DNA of 64,000 nucleotides from Fallopia convolvulus (GCA_964016875.1 OZ024724.1:47956899-48020898); one strand, 5' to 3'. Positions 20,401-33,810 are shown, numbered from the stretch's first letter. Translations and numbers: made by a program. The notes: generated by a model from the sequence alone, not told the origin.

Positions 20401-20529
20401 ATTCAAATCGAGGATCTGAGCTTCCCCATACCCTAACCCTAGAGAAATTGCTTATTAGAAATCCAGTTTCGATTGCTCTTTGATTATGTCAAGGTGAAGG
20501 GGTTCCATCGGGAAAACAAGGCAGCGCAA

Positions 20530-23500
20530 ATGGCGAAACTACATTCGACCACAAACGCCTTTGTACGCCACAAGAAATGGCCTCTGCTGATCCTCGCAGT
20601 TTTCTCCGTTTCCACTTTGATTGTTCTCGTGATGAGAGCCGCTTCCGATTCTTGTAACAATCGCCGGTATGGTGATACCAGTAGTTACAATTATCAGTAC
20701 AAGGATCCATCGAGCGCTGGCGGCCAGATCCGCCTGACCTCTCAAGTTTCTAATCCTCTCAATTTCATGAAGTCCAAGCTTGTTCTCCTCGTGTCCCACG
20801 AACTTTCCCTTTCTGGTAAATTGCTGAGCGAGTTTAATTAATTAGAGTATTTGATATGTCTCCGTCAGTGAATCGTGAGCTATCAAACTGTTCAAAATTG
20901 TTAATTTGATATTCCTGTCCATTTCCGGTGACAAACTATTGCGTTCTAGAGATCTAAGTTCCCAGCTTTTTGTTGCTAAATCATATTAATCAATATCTAT
21001 ATAGGCGGTCCTCTGTTGCTCATGGAGTTGGCATTTCTTCTACGAGGTGTTGGTACTGATGTTGTATGGATAACATACCAAAAACCAACAGATCCAGATG
21101 AGGTGGTTTATAGTTTGGAGAACAAGATGATGGACCGTGGTGTTCAGGTATATATTTTTACTCTGTCTTGGATTTGATACTCATTGTGCACATTACTTTC
21201 ATTGTTGCGAAAAGGGAAAGTTATCAAGCTGCTAATTTGGTTTTCTTTGCTCTGATTTGATCCTGAGTATTGTTAATTAGTAGGAAATTATGGTTCAAGC
21301 TGTTACCAGTAGATGTTCTAGTTTATGGTTAATTGGCTATTGCCTTTGCATCTTCTGTTGCGTGCCCACCAAACTGCATATTGATCAGAATTTGCTTTCA
21401 CATATATTATGTTTTAGATTTGTTCAAGGGTTGCCTTTTTATTTTATTTTTTAAAATTGTTCTTGCAATTACTAAATTACTTGTTCAATGTTGCTAACAG
21501 CCACTTCTATATCCCTTCTGTTTCAAACACTTAGGTTTTATCTGCAAAGGGTCAGAAAGCTATTGATACAGCTCTTAAAGCAGATCTAGTTGTTCTAAAC
21601 ACTGCTGTTGCTGGCAGATGGCTGGATACAGTATTAAAGGAAAATGTTCATCTTGTCCTTCCAAAAGTCTTGTGGTGGATTCATGAAATGCGAGGGCATT
21701 ATTTTAAGCTGGACTTTGTAAAGCACCTACCAATGGTTGCAGGTGCTATGATTGACTCGTACACTACAGCAGAATACTGGAAGAACAGGACTAAAGAACG
21801 CTTGGGGTATGACATATTGCTGACCCTTGTACTAATAGCTGATTGGCTGATTTTCAATCAAAACTGTTATAGACTTGCACCTACACCGTAAAAAAACTGT
21901 ATATTAGGACTTAAAATTACGTTATCCATGTCTGATAGCAAAAGGAAATTGAAAACTCACATTTGCAACCTTCCAAATATAACTGTCAAGTCTTTGGGTG
22001 CATGTAATTTAGCTAGTCCTTACTGCTAAGTGATATGCAGCTTAGTTTACTTCTGAATCAAGTTTTAGCAAGCAAGTGACAGTGCCTTGTTTTAAGTTGT
22101 TGAAATATCAGAACTAAGACTAGTCTATTCAATGATATGTTTTGAACAGAATCAAATATATACTTAGCTTCCTCTAATTCTTAGTTCACTTCTTGGTTAA
22201 CTTAAATTGGTTGGTTACTTTCTTTGTGGCTTAACCATTTTTCCCTTCTATTTTCTCATGAGCTATATTTCTAACCTACATATATTTGTGTATGTAGTAT
22301 TAAGATGCCAGAAACATATGTTGTGCATCTTGGGAACAGCAAGGAACTGATGGAAGTTGCTGAAAGCAGTGTGGCAAAGAGAGTTTTACGTGAGCATGTC
22401 CGTGAATCCCTTGGAGTGCGAAATGATGATCTGCTCTTTGCTATCATAAATAGTATGTTTCTCCTCACCTGCTCATCATATGTATCTTCTCAAGCACATG
22501 GAAATGGAAACAGGCTGGATTTACAGCATCAGTATAGGATCTTTTTGGCTTATTATTTGTGTTTGATTCCAAACATTTGTTATTTATAGGTGTCTCTCGT
22601 GGAAAGGGTCAGGATCTGTTTCTTCGTGCATTCCACGAAAGTCTGCAGATTATCAAGGAAAAGAAGCTGCAGGTGCCTCCAATGCATGCAATAGTAGTTG
22701 GAAGTGACATGAGTGCACAGACAAAGTTTGAGACAGAACTGAGAAATTTTGTGGCGGAGAAAAAGTTGCAGGATCGTGTCCGTTTCATCAATAAAACCCT
22801 GACTGTAGCCCCATATCTAGCTTCGATTGATGTGCTAGTTCAAAACTCCCAGGTATCTTTTTACGCCATAATATAAATCAAGTTGAACTGTTATTCTTTA
22901 GTGTCAAGAGGCAAGGACCATCTAAAATAATGAAAGAGGAGAATATTGTCCATTGTGATATTTCAAATAATCTTGGGTAGTCATAGGCTTAGTAATTCAT
23001 TATATAGACTGAGTGGTGAAACTTCCCATCATCTGATGGTTTATGAACTTTATGAGTGCATGTCTGCAAGCATACATCTATCTTAGATTAAATATCTGAA
23101 GGATAGAGCTTTTGCTTCATGTGTAGGCGCGTGGAGAATGTTTTGGGAGGATCACAATTGAAGCAATGGCTTTTCAGCTTCCAGTTTTGGTAAGTTCAGG
23201 TTTCAGTTGCATCATTTGAGGTCCACAGAAAGTAAATTGAGTTCATCATTCATGGAAATACCATCTCTGTTTTTTTTTCCATCTGCAATGGTATATTTGC
23301 CATTATTATTAAATTAAAATCTGGTTTCCTATGGCTTTCAAGAAACTTGCTTCTGGATGGCATTGTTGTGTCTTACAATAAAAAGGCTTTCTGCTTTCCC
23401 TGCATCCAATATAATGTTGACCACAATCACAATTTTTTGGACACCAGGGAACGGCAGCTGGGGGAACTATGGAAATAGTTGTAAATCAGACGACTGGGTT

Positions 23501-23699
23501 GTTGCATCCTGCTGGAAAAGAAGGTGTCACACCTCTGGCAAAGAACATTGTGAAGCTAGCAACTCATGTCGAAAGGAGGCTGACAATGGGGAAGAAAGGA
23601 TACGAAAGGGTCAAAGAGATATTCTTGGAGCCCCACATGGCAGAGCGAATTGCTCATGTCCTTAAAGAAGTCCTAAAGAAAGCCAAATCCCAGAGTTGA
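20530..23699 (+). CDS. Glycosyltransferase family 4 protein with type II membrane anchor
   Basis: Seven exons: 20530-20815, 21005-21147, 21535-21806, 22298-22452, 22590-22852, 23127-23189 and 23448-23699. All introns are GT-AG and the exons splice to 477 residues. Residues about 17-36 (WPLLILAVFSVSTLIVLVM) form one membrane segment after a basic N-terminus, fitting a Golgi or ER type II anchor. The donor-binding half shows ARGECFGRITIEAMAF, the E-x7-E motif of retaining GT-B enzymes, then GTAAGGTMEIV. The N-terminal half has HELSLSGGPLLLMELA, like other GT4 enzymes. It resembles a plant family that includes Arabidopsis At1g75420 and At1g19710 (from memory). Donor and acceptor are unknown. The start is chosen as the first ATG giving a good anchor. 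Confidence 0.9.
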
Positions 23700-23927
23700 T
23701 CATTTTGGTAAAATGATGATGAAGACAGCCTTCACAAAAGAGCATTCAGGTTATTCTCCTAGTTATGGATGTCCATATCTTGTACATTATAAATCAGGAA
23801 AATTTTCTAGATCAATGAGGAAAATCAAAATGGGGGTTTTATTTGGGTGTACATCAAATTTAAGAGGAATGTCGTCTTGTTCCATTTCGTTGTGCACTCT
23901 GCCGAAAGCTAGCCAGGCTTCATTTTT

Positions 23928-25679
23928 TCAGGTGATTTTTTTAACGGCGGAAGCTCTCTTGATGAGTTTATACTGGATCATTCTTGCAATCTTGTAGAAC
24001 CAGAATGTGCTTACAAGCTGCAATCCTAATGCCATTGCCTGTTCCGTGGAAAACACAAAGTTTATGAATACCAGAGCAAAATAAAGTAGGAAAATCAGAG
24101 AAATTGAAAAACAGTGGTCATCCTTGGGCTTACCTTTATAAGGAAGGGGTTGGTAGCAGAAAGGGTGACATACGTGAGATACGGACCGCCCACCATCCTT
24201 GCAATAGAGAAGATCACCGCAAATGCTACCTGGATAGAAAAATAGCATTGGCCATGAATATTTTTTCTATGTGCATAGATCAAGTTAAAGGTCACAAATT
24301 GAAATTGACGAAGGGAGTGTTTAACATGTCAAGCCGTAGTAGTAACGACAGTAATAGAAAACAGCGGGTGAAACTAGCTTCAATCTTTTTTTAGAATCTC
24401 TCATTTGGTTCAATCAGTCAAAGCTAATTTAGTTCGAACTGGTTCAATTAGTCAAAGCTAATCTACATTTTGAAGGGGATCCTATCAATTTAGTTTTTTC
24501 AATCTATAATATGCTTACAAGAATAACTTTCAAAAGATAGTGTTTCAGATGCTATAAACGTTGATAACTACCCGGTTTAAAGAACACCGTTAATTTTTGT
24601 AAAATGTCAAACTGCATCTAGAGGCAAAAACTACTTGACCAAAGAATCAGATTTGTAAATGACGTGAACCAAAAATCTATAATTTAAAAGTATCAAAGTC
24701 CGCCCGTTTGTAATCCAACCTCAGTCGACCAAAATGTTTTAGGTTAGGATCATGATCGACCAATTTTTTCCACATAATTCTAATTTCGAAGTACCCAAAC
24801 AAAATATAACTCAGATTTGATCACTTCTATCTTCTTGGAAGGAAAATTGTTCACATTGTTCGAAACTTAGAGCTACTTTAATAGGCATACTCACATCAGC
24901 TGCAAAATTAAGATCAGTATCTTTGTAGCCAAGCTCCTTGAGAAGCTCTCTCAAGTGCAGGAATGGGCTTGACATCTCTGTTACCCAAAGTGCAGCCACC
25001 ATCTCTGTCCCACACTACACCATTTATTAAGAAAAAAAAAGGAAATTTAGTTATCTATTTGTACAACAAACTTTCTTCAGAGTTCTAAACTTGTAATCAG
25101 TTCTTGATTACCCACCCACCATGAAGCATGAGCTACCCTCAAAACCCTTTAAAATTTCAAAATATATGAATTTTCTGGATTAAAATTATGATCTTGAACT
25201 TGAAGCAATCATAATTCAGAAGGGAAAAAAGGTAGCACCTTTTGATAAACAAGGCCAGCGCCCAAACCAATGATGCAGACTAAGTGATGGATGGAGTTGT
25301 CAAGATTGGGCCTCCCATTAAATTGGGAGCATATCATATCATATATGAAATATCCCAGACATACTGCAATTATCTTCATCTGCATTTGAATTTGAGCAGA
25401 GTAATAGATCTGAAAATGAAGAGAGTTAAAAGAAAGATTTGGGTGCGTGAGAAACTTTACCTGATTAGGAGCAGATTGAGAAGCCACAGGACAAACTGGA
25501 CAGTTCCAATCTTGAACAGATAAAGAAGCCAAAATGACAGCCAAAATGGCGTGACTTGTTGAAACAATGCGGTTGCAAAACTCAAATGAGCGGCTCGTAA
25601 GAACCTTCCTTGTCAGCAGAAAAAGTGTTGTCCATGAAATTACACTCGCCACAATTGTATTTACAACAAACCCTTCCAT
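23928..25679 (-). CDS. TLC-domain membrane protein (TRAM-LAG1-CLN8 family)
   Basis: Five exons on the minus strand: 25461-25679, 25239-25379, 24895-25014, 24134-24229 and 23928-24038. All boundaries are GT-AG and the 228 codons join without interruption. The protein is strongly hydrophobic with several membrane segments: an N-terminal VVNTIVASVISWTTLFLL, FCNRIVSTSHAILAVIL, MKIIAVCLGYFIYDMIC, and a C-terminal ALGLQLVSTFWFYKIARM. The central HHLVCIIGLGAGLVYQK and the NR.VS..HA signature fit TLC domains like human TMEM56/TLCD4, whose members act in membrane lipid handling. The lysine-rich tail ends KKIT. The gene ends about 230 bp from the convergent glycosyltransferase stop, so the 3' UTRs may overlap. 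Confidence 0.85.
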
Positions 25680-26405
25680 TTTGCTTCTCTGTTAAGAAGA
25701 ACCCACAAAAATGGAGAAGTTGGGTGGATTAAGAAGTCAGAAATTTGGGAATGGGGGCAGCAATTGAAAATCAGACAAGTCAGAAACATGATAAAAGGCA
25801 ATCTGTGCGGAAATATTCAACAAGTTGACAATGGATTGATAATGATAGCCGTTGAGGATCATTTAAGTGATGGGGCGAATTGTGGTTGGAGAAGTAGGTT
25901 GTCTTCTGTACCAGTTCGTCACCAAAAACTTTATTCAAGCTAGGTCCAGCTTTGCATTAAATAGGTTTCGGTTAGGAGTTGATGAGTTTATTATGGCAAA
26001 TTCTAGGATTTGTTTTTTGATTTTTTCTATAACTTGTCGTAAAATACATTAAAAGAAGTACTTTTATTGACAAAGATTTGGTTGTCTTTGATTTTTTTTT
26101 TAAAAATTGTTTAAGATTTTTGTATATAATTTATTATTTCAATAGTTTGATTATGTGTCATTGGGACATATTATAAAAAACTACTTATTTTTATGTAAGA
26201 GACTTAGAGACCACATAAGGCTTATTATCTTTCTTTGTCAAGTTTCAGATACTATTACTTTTGGATTTTTCTATCGAAGAATTTTACTAGTTTTGTTTAT
26301 TTAGAAATTATAAATTATGATTCCAGAATTTATGCAATTTATTTTAGAATTTTAATTCTAAAAAGTAGACTTCTTAGTTGCATTATAAAAATAACACTAT
26401 TACAT
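25680..26405. other. AT-rich spacer upstream of the TLC gene
   Basis: Promoter side of the TLC-domain gene plus AT-rich DNA. Nothing else recognised. Confidence 0.45.
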
Positions 26406-26640
26406 ATTAGTTTTTTTTTTTTGATAAGAAATGTAGTTAGGACAGACCCGCTAACAATTCTAACATGCTAGCCACCGTCCTAAAACATTCTGACGGATAA
26501 GGTTCTGAATACCCGGATCAAAAGTGAGAAGAACAGAGGAGACACGTCGAAATGACCTAGCAATGTAGCCCGCCACTAAATTGCCCTCCCGAAAGACATG
26601 GGTTATGTGGACTTATCAAGTCCTCAAGTGGTTTTTTTCA
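26406..26640 (-). mobile_element. LINE 3' end fragment
   Basis: On the minus strand the DNA reads HITHVFREGNLVAGYIARSF, the C-terminal RNase H motif also seen in the LINE at about 6200. It is followed by a short 3' region ending in an A-run (T-run at about 26411-26423 on the plus strand). Severely 5'-truncated; no clear target duplication was found. Confidence 0.65.
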
Positions 26641-27313
26641 TGGAGAATACAGATTTTGGATACATAGAATTCCCCCAATAAAAACATTTTAATCAATTAT
26701 GATCAACATGCACACTTAAAACTAGCTTAGAAATAACACTACAATGAACTTCATATATAATTCCTACCCTATTATTTTATTTTAAAACAGTTATGAATAT
26801 GACATTCAAACATACGTAGACTTCATCTCTAAATTACGGACTTGTATCAACCAAAAGCTTAAAGTTGGCTTTAGTTGGCTAGTTTTACCTATTGCCGATG
26901 TTTAAATGGTTATTTAGAAGTTTTTCAAGTTGGCTAGTTTTACCTATTTTAGAAGTTTAAATGGTTATTTTAGGAGTATAATTTGGTCATTCTGATGTGA
27001 GTTTGTAACAACCAATAAGGCAACAACTAGAAGTTGGTTACTTCCCTTTAATGTTGAGCTTTTAATGGCTATTTGTGAAGCTTTTAATGTTGAGCTTCTA
27101 AGCATGTACTATTTGATGTGAGTTTGCATTGCCCGTTCAAGCAAAGAAATACTCTATGCTTCCGGAGAAGGTAGTTCTCTTTTAGACTTTCAATTTAAAA
27201 CCACCATTTATGTGAAAGAAAATGTATTTCATATTGGATATTTTGGTAAATCTTGCTTAATATAACTTATTGGGTTACTCCTTAATTATATTAGTAATGA
27301 TTTTTCTAACAGA
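26641..27313. other. AT-rich spacer with local duplications
   Basis: Short direct repeats of AGTTGGCTAGTTTTACC near 26874 and 26930, and of TTTAATGTTGAGCTT near 27047 and 27090. No gene seen. Confidence 0.45.
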
Positions 27314-28792
27314 GAAAGAGTCATGTGCGAATGGACGCCTGTGTGAGAAATAAGAATGAATCTCGCTCGTTCATTCCAAAAAATCAACGTTCCTGATTAA
27401 ACATTCATTAAAAAAATAAAATACGGCACGGGCGAATTTTTCCCGCATTATTCGCGTATTTTTAATAAAATACGGCACAGACGAATTTTTTCCGTATTAT
27501 TCACGTATTTTTTGAAAATACGTTTTCATGAGACGCGCCCAGTTTTTTCATCAGAAATAACGATTTGTTCATCAATATTCACCATTTATTCATCAATACT
27601 AACTCATTAGTTGTGCATTGAGTTTTTTATAACATTTTTCATTGATTTTGAACTTTTTTTACTTTTTACTTTTATTTTTTAACCTTATTTATGAGTATGA
27701 ATACAATGTTATCTAGTTTTTGATGCACATATAATTAGTTTCGAAACACCAATACTTGTTCATTGATATACTACTAGTTGTTTATTGATATAACATTATT
27801 TGTTCATTGGTATACCATTATTTGTTCTTTAATATACTCTTTTTTGTTCATTTGTACACCATTGTTAGTTCATTGATATACTCAATTTTGTTGATTGATA
27901 TAACTTTTTTGTTCATTGATCTAACCTTTGTTGTGAATTGAAATAAACTTATGTTTATGTGTCAATGCCACCAACTTGTACATTTAAGACTATTAATACC
28001 ATAAACTTGTACATTTAGGACTATCTATTTGGGTATTTTTGCATTTATTTTGTGCTTTAAGTCTATCTTGAATGCAAAGGATAATACGAATGAAGTTCTT
28101 TAAGGCTAACTTGTCAATACGAATGAAGTGCTCAATATAGTACCAAAATAAGATAACTTTGATGTAGAAACTTGAATGCACAGGATAATAGATAAAGAAT
28201 TTGACTATGCAATAATATGGTGTATGCTAAGAGAACGAGATAGCAACAAATCGAAGAGGAGTGCTTGTTTCTTATTTAGCTATGAACAAATTGATGTTAT
28301 TAATGAACAAATATGCGTATAACAATGAACAAATTGAGGTTACTAGTGAACAAATATGCATCTAGCAATAAACAATTATATGAAAAAGGCAATGAACAAA
28401 TATGCATAAACCAATGAACAAATTGATGTTACTGATGAACAAATATGCCAAAATCAATGAACAAATATGCCAAAACCAATTAACAAATATGAATATAACA
28501 ATGAACAAATATGCATCTATCAACGAACAAATATGCATAAATTAATGAACAAATATGCACAAACCGATGAACAAATATGCCAAAACCAATGAACAATTCC
28601 ACAGTATTGATGAACAAATATGGGCCGTTTTTTTTTCAAAAATACGCGAATAATTTGCCAAAAATTCGTTTGTGCCGTTTTTCCCCTTTTAAGTGAAATG
28701 ATCAGTGCCTTTGATTTTTCTTGATCCAACGACTCTTGTTCTTTCTTATTTCGCATCGGGGTGCCCATTCGCACCTGAACCGGACTCTTTCT
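27314..28792. mobile_element. Long-TIR DNA transposon (MULE-like), non-autonomous
   Basis: The ends are inverted: AGAAAGAGTC (27314-27323) with GACTCTTTCT (28783-28792). The similarity extends inward through GTGCGAATGG and GAAATAAGAA, and on to ATTATTCGCGTATTTTT blocks at about 27430-27530 against about 28630-28690. The imperfect TIRs are therefore about 180-220 bp long, as in Mutator-like elements. The centre holds GTTCATTGATATA-type repeats on the left (27730-27930) and ATGAACAAATATGC-type repeats on the right (28270-28620), which are reverse complements of each other in theme. There is no transposase ORF, and no target duplication could be confirmed. Confidence 0.65.
28270..28625. repeat. 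ATGAACAAATATGC minisatellite
   Basis: About fifteen irregular copies of an AATGAACAAATATGC-like word inside the right half of the long-TIR element. Variants include ATGAACAAATTGATGTTAC. Confidence 0.8.
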
Positions 28793-29814
28793 ATTTGTTC
28801 TTCTTCATTTTTTTTCTTATCACCTTCAAAGGAGATCAAATTCGTGTTATGCATCATGCATATAGAGAGTATGCAGTTAATAATACCCCATAGTTGAATT
28901 GTACATACTGAAACACTCGTATGAAATATACATGAACCTATTAGTGTTTATACGTGAACACTCATGTGAAATACATGAACATAGACTTAACCAACAAAAA
29001 TTAAATCGTCTAATTCTAGGGCTCATAAATAATCATTCAAACTAACCAACAAGAATCAATAGAGCAAAAGGCAAATTGTGTGCAATAAAAAAATGTATAG
29101 TACTCATCCTTCATTCATACATTCATTCAGCAAGTAAGCAAACAAGAACTCACCATGGTCCACTCAAAATCTAACTATAAACGCATATACCAACAAAGTC
29201 ACAAGTGCAAATTATTGATGATTGATTGAGATTGACATATGTAGTATGCAGGGCAATAATTAAACAAAACCAAGGGAACTATCCTTCATATTTCATCCAA
29301 ACAATTTATCAAAAGTCTAAAATTAGATCCAGCCCCCAAATTCCCAAATCCTCTCCAATTCAATTATGAACCCTGGAATCCAAAAATTTGAAGGAGAAAG
29401 GCTACCTTCTTTCGAACCTCTCAAAGATCCTTGTTCTTCATCTACCATTGCAATGATGTTGAGCTTCAATTTGATGCTCCCTTTGAGTTTTTGTGATGGA
29501 GATTGAATGTTGGTAAAGAGAGAGAATGCGAACGTTTTTTTCAAGTCAAGAAAGAGTGCTTTCACAAAGAATATTTATTCTTTTCAATAAAAGTAGGTAA
29601 AAGGCGATTTTGGGTTTGTATTTGATAGTAATTACAAAATTGCCACCGTGTTCATTTTTTACGTACCCCATTTTTCAGATTGACTCCACTTTTAATTTGG
29701 ACCATTGATCTTGTTAATCTGACGGTGCACATTTATTTTCAGTTTTTAGTTTAAGGCCTATTTTCACTAGAATCAGCCTCATAGATAACATGTTTATATA
29801 ATTTTTCATGTATA
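28793..29814. other. Spacer
   Basis: AT-rich DNA with no recognised gene. A minus-strand open frame of 80 codons at 29323-29565 lacks domain signatures and homology that I know. Confidence 0.4.
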
Positions 29815-29843
29815 CTAGTTGGTGATGCCCGTGCGTAGCACGG
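29815..29843 (-). mobile_element. Helitron-type 3' terminus (minus)
   Basis: On the minus strand a hairpin CCGTGCTACGCACGG (29843-29829) is followed 14 bases on by CTAG and then T (host). That is the CTRR-T signature of Helitrons. The element body would extend to the right. Confidence 0.65.
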
Positions 29844-29948
29844 TATAATTTTTTTAATTTTTATAAACAATATTTTAATATAATTTTACTTAAAAAGGTA
29901 TTCTTATGATGATTGTTATCAAAGCCCTTTTGATATTTCATAACTCGA

Positions 29949-29983
29949 GATGATGATGACGATGATGATGATGATGATGATGA
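29949..29983. repeat. (GAT)n microsatellite
   Basis: Eleven to twelve GAT/ATG triplets with one GAC interruption. Confidence 0.95.
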
Positions 29984-31639
29984 CAAAAGTTCATAACGAC
30001 AATAATGATAATACTTTTATTTAAAATAAAAGAATGTATAATGTCACAACAAACTTCTAATACTTCGATCTAATATTTTCATGTATTTCTATATGTGCAA
30101 GTGTTTAATTTATCTTACATTATCCACATTCCAACTTGGTTGCTTATAGATTCTTTCAAATCTCTCCTCCAATTACTGATTCATTCACTTTATAAAGATG
30201 AGATGACTTTTATAATATAGTAATTGAAGGTTTCTAGAATTTAAAATGTTGTTTGAATTTGGTTTTATATACTAAAATTCACTTGTATGTTATATTGTAA
30301 GAATTTTAATAGTAATACAATTATTATGAATGGAGTAAAGTGAATTTATTTCGTAAATTATTTAATATATCAATTATAAATGTATTTTATGGTATATTAC
30401 TTTCTTCATACCTTTTGAGATTTCTATACTTCCACTACATGTAACACCAACCCTGTAATATTAATTAGCATTATATTTTAATAAAGTATTTTAACATTTT
30501 TATTGAGTTTTAAACAATTAAAAATTATGATTAATGATAATTTATAATATTTGAGAAATGAACAATGACGATTTTTAAACCAATGACCATTAGTTATTAT
30601 AAGTTTTATAATAAATTATTTTTTATTTTTGTTTATAAATTGATAATTATTAAACTCTAAATATGACTATAATTAATTAGTGCAATATACATGGTCTAAA
30701 TTTATAATAAATTTGAAAAAGTTCCAACATTTTAAAATGGATTAGTAATTAATAAAAATTGAAGGAATCTTATGTTTTTATTTCACTTAAAAGAGAATTG
30801 TATGTTTTTAATATAAATCACATGAGAAAGACAAATGGAATATTGTATGAATTATAATCAATCTACATAAGTATGTGCTTTTCTTTCACATTATCAACTA
30901 TTGAGTCTTTCCAATTCATTTCTACTCTTGCAAGGGTTAGCACATGAAGGAGATTGCAAGAATTTTATGTTTTAATAGAAATTACATGAAAAAGAAAAAT
31001 AAAATACCGCAAGAACTATACAAAAGGTTTTTTTAAAGATCGAGATGGATGCACCAATTTCTACAATTTTCTACAATCGGGTTACTATAAATCTACTTTC
31101 TTACACATTATCAAATATTGAGCGTCTTCCAAAGATTTCTACTCTTGCAAGCTCGGCATGATATTTGTGTTGAATCATTCATGCATAAATAAACAAAGAA
31201 AGAGATGGATAATTAAAGTTTTATTTTCTTAAAGATGGTTTAGGATTTGGTATAAGGAAAATCAAAGAGGAAATGAAAGAGATACAAATCAGACAGGGAG
31301 AACCTACTTTGCTTTGATCTTGTTATGAAAGAGATTGATTCCAACTTGGCTTCTTGTAGACTGTTTTATAGCTCTACTCCAATCAATGATTCGTTCACCC
31401 TTAATTATCAACACGTGTGCGAAACAATTCTATATGGCTAGTTATAAGGGGGTCAAAGTGATGATATGGCTTTTATAATAAGGTCCTTGAAGGTTCCAAG
31501 AATTTAAAAGGTTGTTTGGATTTAATCATAAAAATTAAATTAATTAATATAATTTTAAATTCACTTATATGTTACATTGCAAGAAATTTGAATAGTCAAA
31601 CAATTAATTATGACTTTATGCTTTATCATTAAATTTCTT

Positions 31640-32350
31640 ATACTATTTTATGGTGTCATAGGATTCCTTGTAGGAGGAATAAACCTAGAATTAATCCCGT
31701 CATTTAATTATAGGTTGACTAAGTTTTTATTTTATTTTCCTATGAACTTAATTGTGGGGTAGTATATTTTTCTTAAATATTGATTTTGGCTTATGTATTT
31801 ACTTTGGAATAAAATGTCACATTAATTATTGTCTTACATATGAAGTATACGTACATATTATGAGGTGTCATTCTATTTGAAATAAAATGTCTCATTTTAT
31901 TTATTGACTTTGGCTAATGTATTTAGTTTGGAATAAAACATTAGATTAATTATTGTCTTATATATGAAGTGTATGTATGCATGTATTATAAAGTGTCATT
32001 TTATTCAAAATAAATATCTCATTAATTTCATGGGCATTTATTACCAAAATGTTTGTCTTAAATTTCTTATACTATTTTATGGTGTCACTGTCATAGGATT
32101 CCTTGTAGGAGAAATAAATCTAGCATTAATCTCGTCATTTAATTATAAATTTATCATTTTTTTCCTATGAAATTAATTGTGAGGTATCATATTTTTCCTA
32201 AATATTGATTTTTGCTTATGTATTTTACTTTGGAATAAAAATGTCACATTAATTATTGTCTATACTATTTTATGGTGTCAAAGGATTCCTTGTAGGAGGA
32301 ATAAACCTAGCATTAATCTCGTCATTTAATTATAGGTTTACCAAATTTTT
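31640..32350. repeat. Three-copy tandem-like repeat
   Basis: Copies of a unit beginning TACTATTTTATGGTGTCA and continuing GGATTCCTTGTAGGAGGAAT start at about 31641, 32070 and 32263. The first two are also followed by a shared TTTACTTTGGAATAAAATGTC region. Spacing is unequal (about 430 and 193 bp). Confidence 0.75.
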
Positions 32351-32682
32351 ATTTTTCCTAAAAATTATAATATTTTAATGAATTTATAGAAATATTATAA
32401 ATTGATTGAGCATTAATTATTGATAAAATGTAATCTTATAGTGCTATAGAATTATTATATGGTTATAATGAAATTATAATTTATCTTATTATTTGTATGA
32501 GCATTAATTGTCAAGTTATTTAAGTTAATAGTATTATAGATAGATAATTTTCTATCTATGGATTATGTATTAGTTTGCAACCATAGATAACATATTTATA
32601 TAATTTTTATATACATAAATTTATATGAGATGATATTTTCAATATTAATTTAATATTTTTATCTCTTAACAAGATTTAGGGT

Positions 32683-32684
<2 letters not shown>

Positions 32685-32712
<28 letters not shown>
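32685..32712. repeat. (TA)14 microsatellite
   Basis: Uninterrupted TA dinucleotides. Confidence 0.95.
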
Positions 32713-32717
<5 letters not shown>

Positions 32718-33781
32718 CTTTTAACAAAGCTTGAGCTCCAAGTATAAAATTTATATCTATATAATGATAATTTTAAAAGATAAATTTTGTTATGTAGATA
32801 TATTTTTATTTTGAGAAAAAGATATAATTGTATGTTGATGACTAAGATTATATGTAAATGTCAAAAAAATAAAAAATTCGAATTTTAATTTAATAAAAAT
32901 AGATTTTCATTTACTTTTTATGCATTTATATTAAAGATTTTTTCTTAAATCAAGGTTTGATAAAAAAAAATAGAAAAATATACAAATCTTGATGAATACT
33001 TAATTAAATTGAATTTTGATAAAAATTTAAATTACATTTTTCTTGATTTCATTTTATCTTATTTATGTAAATATAGAATTTTTTTATATAGCCCCACCTT
33101 ACATTTAAACTTTCTTTTCTCTATGTTTTTTTTGTAATTTAATATGGATGATAGGCTGATTAATACATTGAATTTTGTAAAATTTCATATACATTAATTT
33201 TCTTTATATTTTGTTTCTTCGTTATGTAAATTTAGAATAGAAAACAACTTTATTGATGAATTGAATTTTGCAAAATAATACATAGATAATTTTCTCTATA
33301 TTTTATCTCTTAAATCAAGGACAATGTTCTCTTCTATACTAATTTTTATATCGTGTTTTTCATATTTATAAACATTCTTATTATTATAGAGTAAAAGATA
33401 AGAACCCTAATATATAATTTTAATAAATTACCTTTAAAAAATATTTTAATAAATTATATTATGCTTTGTAGATAACCTATCCTAATTATTATTATCTTTA
33501 TTAAAAATCAAGTATTTTATTTATATTAGTGTCTAAAACATAAGAAAATATTATTTAAAAATATTCAATCAAAAGTAAAATCAATATTGTAATAACTTCA
33601 ATCTAAATTTGGACAAGATCTTTAGAAATAAGGGAAAAATATTTAAAAAATATATTCAATTAAAATATGGAGTAAAATCTAAAAAAATAATTTGTCTATT
33701 GCATAATTTATTATGATATTATATAAATATATTTAATATTTTAAATTAATATCGTAGAATTGTATTTTTTTAGTAAAATTA

Positions 33782-33810
33782 TCCCGTGAATATCACGGGA
33801 CTTCAACTAG
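33782..33810 (+). mobile_element. Helitron-type 3' terminus (plus)
   Basis: Hairpin TCCCGTGA-ATA-TCACGGGA (33782-33800) followed ten bases later by CTAG (33807-33810) and T. A matching TCTATACTAAT start at about 33333 would make a non-autonomous element of roughly 480 bp, but the base before it is not the expected A. Confidence 0.7.

Larger units (their letters stand above)
29984..33780. other. Very AT-rich block between Helitron-type termini
   Basis: About 3.8 kb of A/T-dominated DNA without genes. Contents I can name: a phrase repeated three times (TATACTATTTTATGGTGTCA near 31640, 32070 and 32262, with a following GGATTCCTTGTAGGAG...ATTAATC block), a (TA)n tract, and ATAGATAACAT.TTTATATAATTTTT at 29783 and again at 32584. 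A Helitron-like 5' start TCTATACTAAT lies at about 33333. Confidence 0.5.

Noticed and set aside
28270..28625. CRISPR-like repeat array
   Set aside because: Irregular minisatellite in a plant transposon; repeats and spacers are not uniform and there is no cas context.
29323..29565. 80-codon minus-strand open frame
   Set aside because: No motif, AT-rich surroundings and no splice partner; likely chance.
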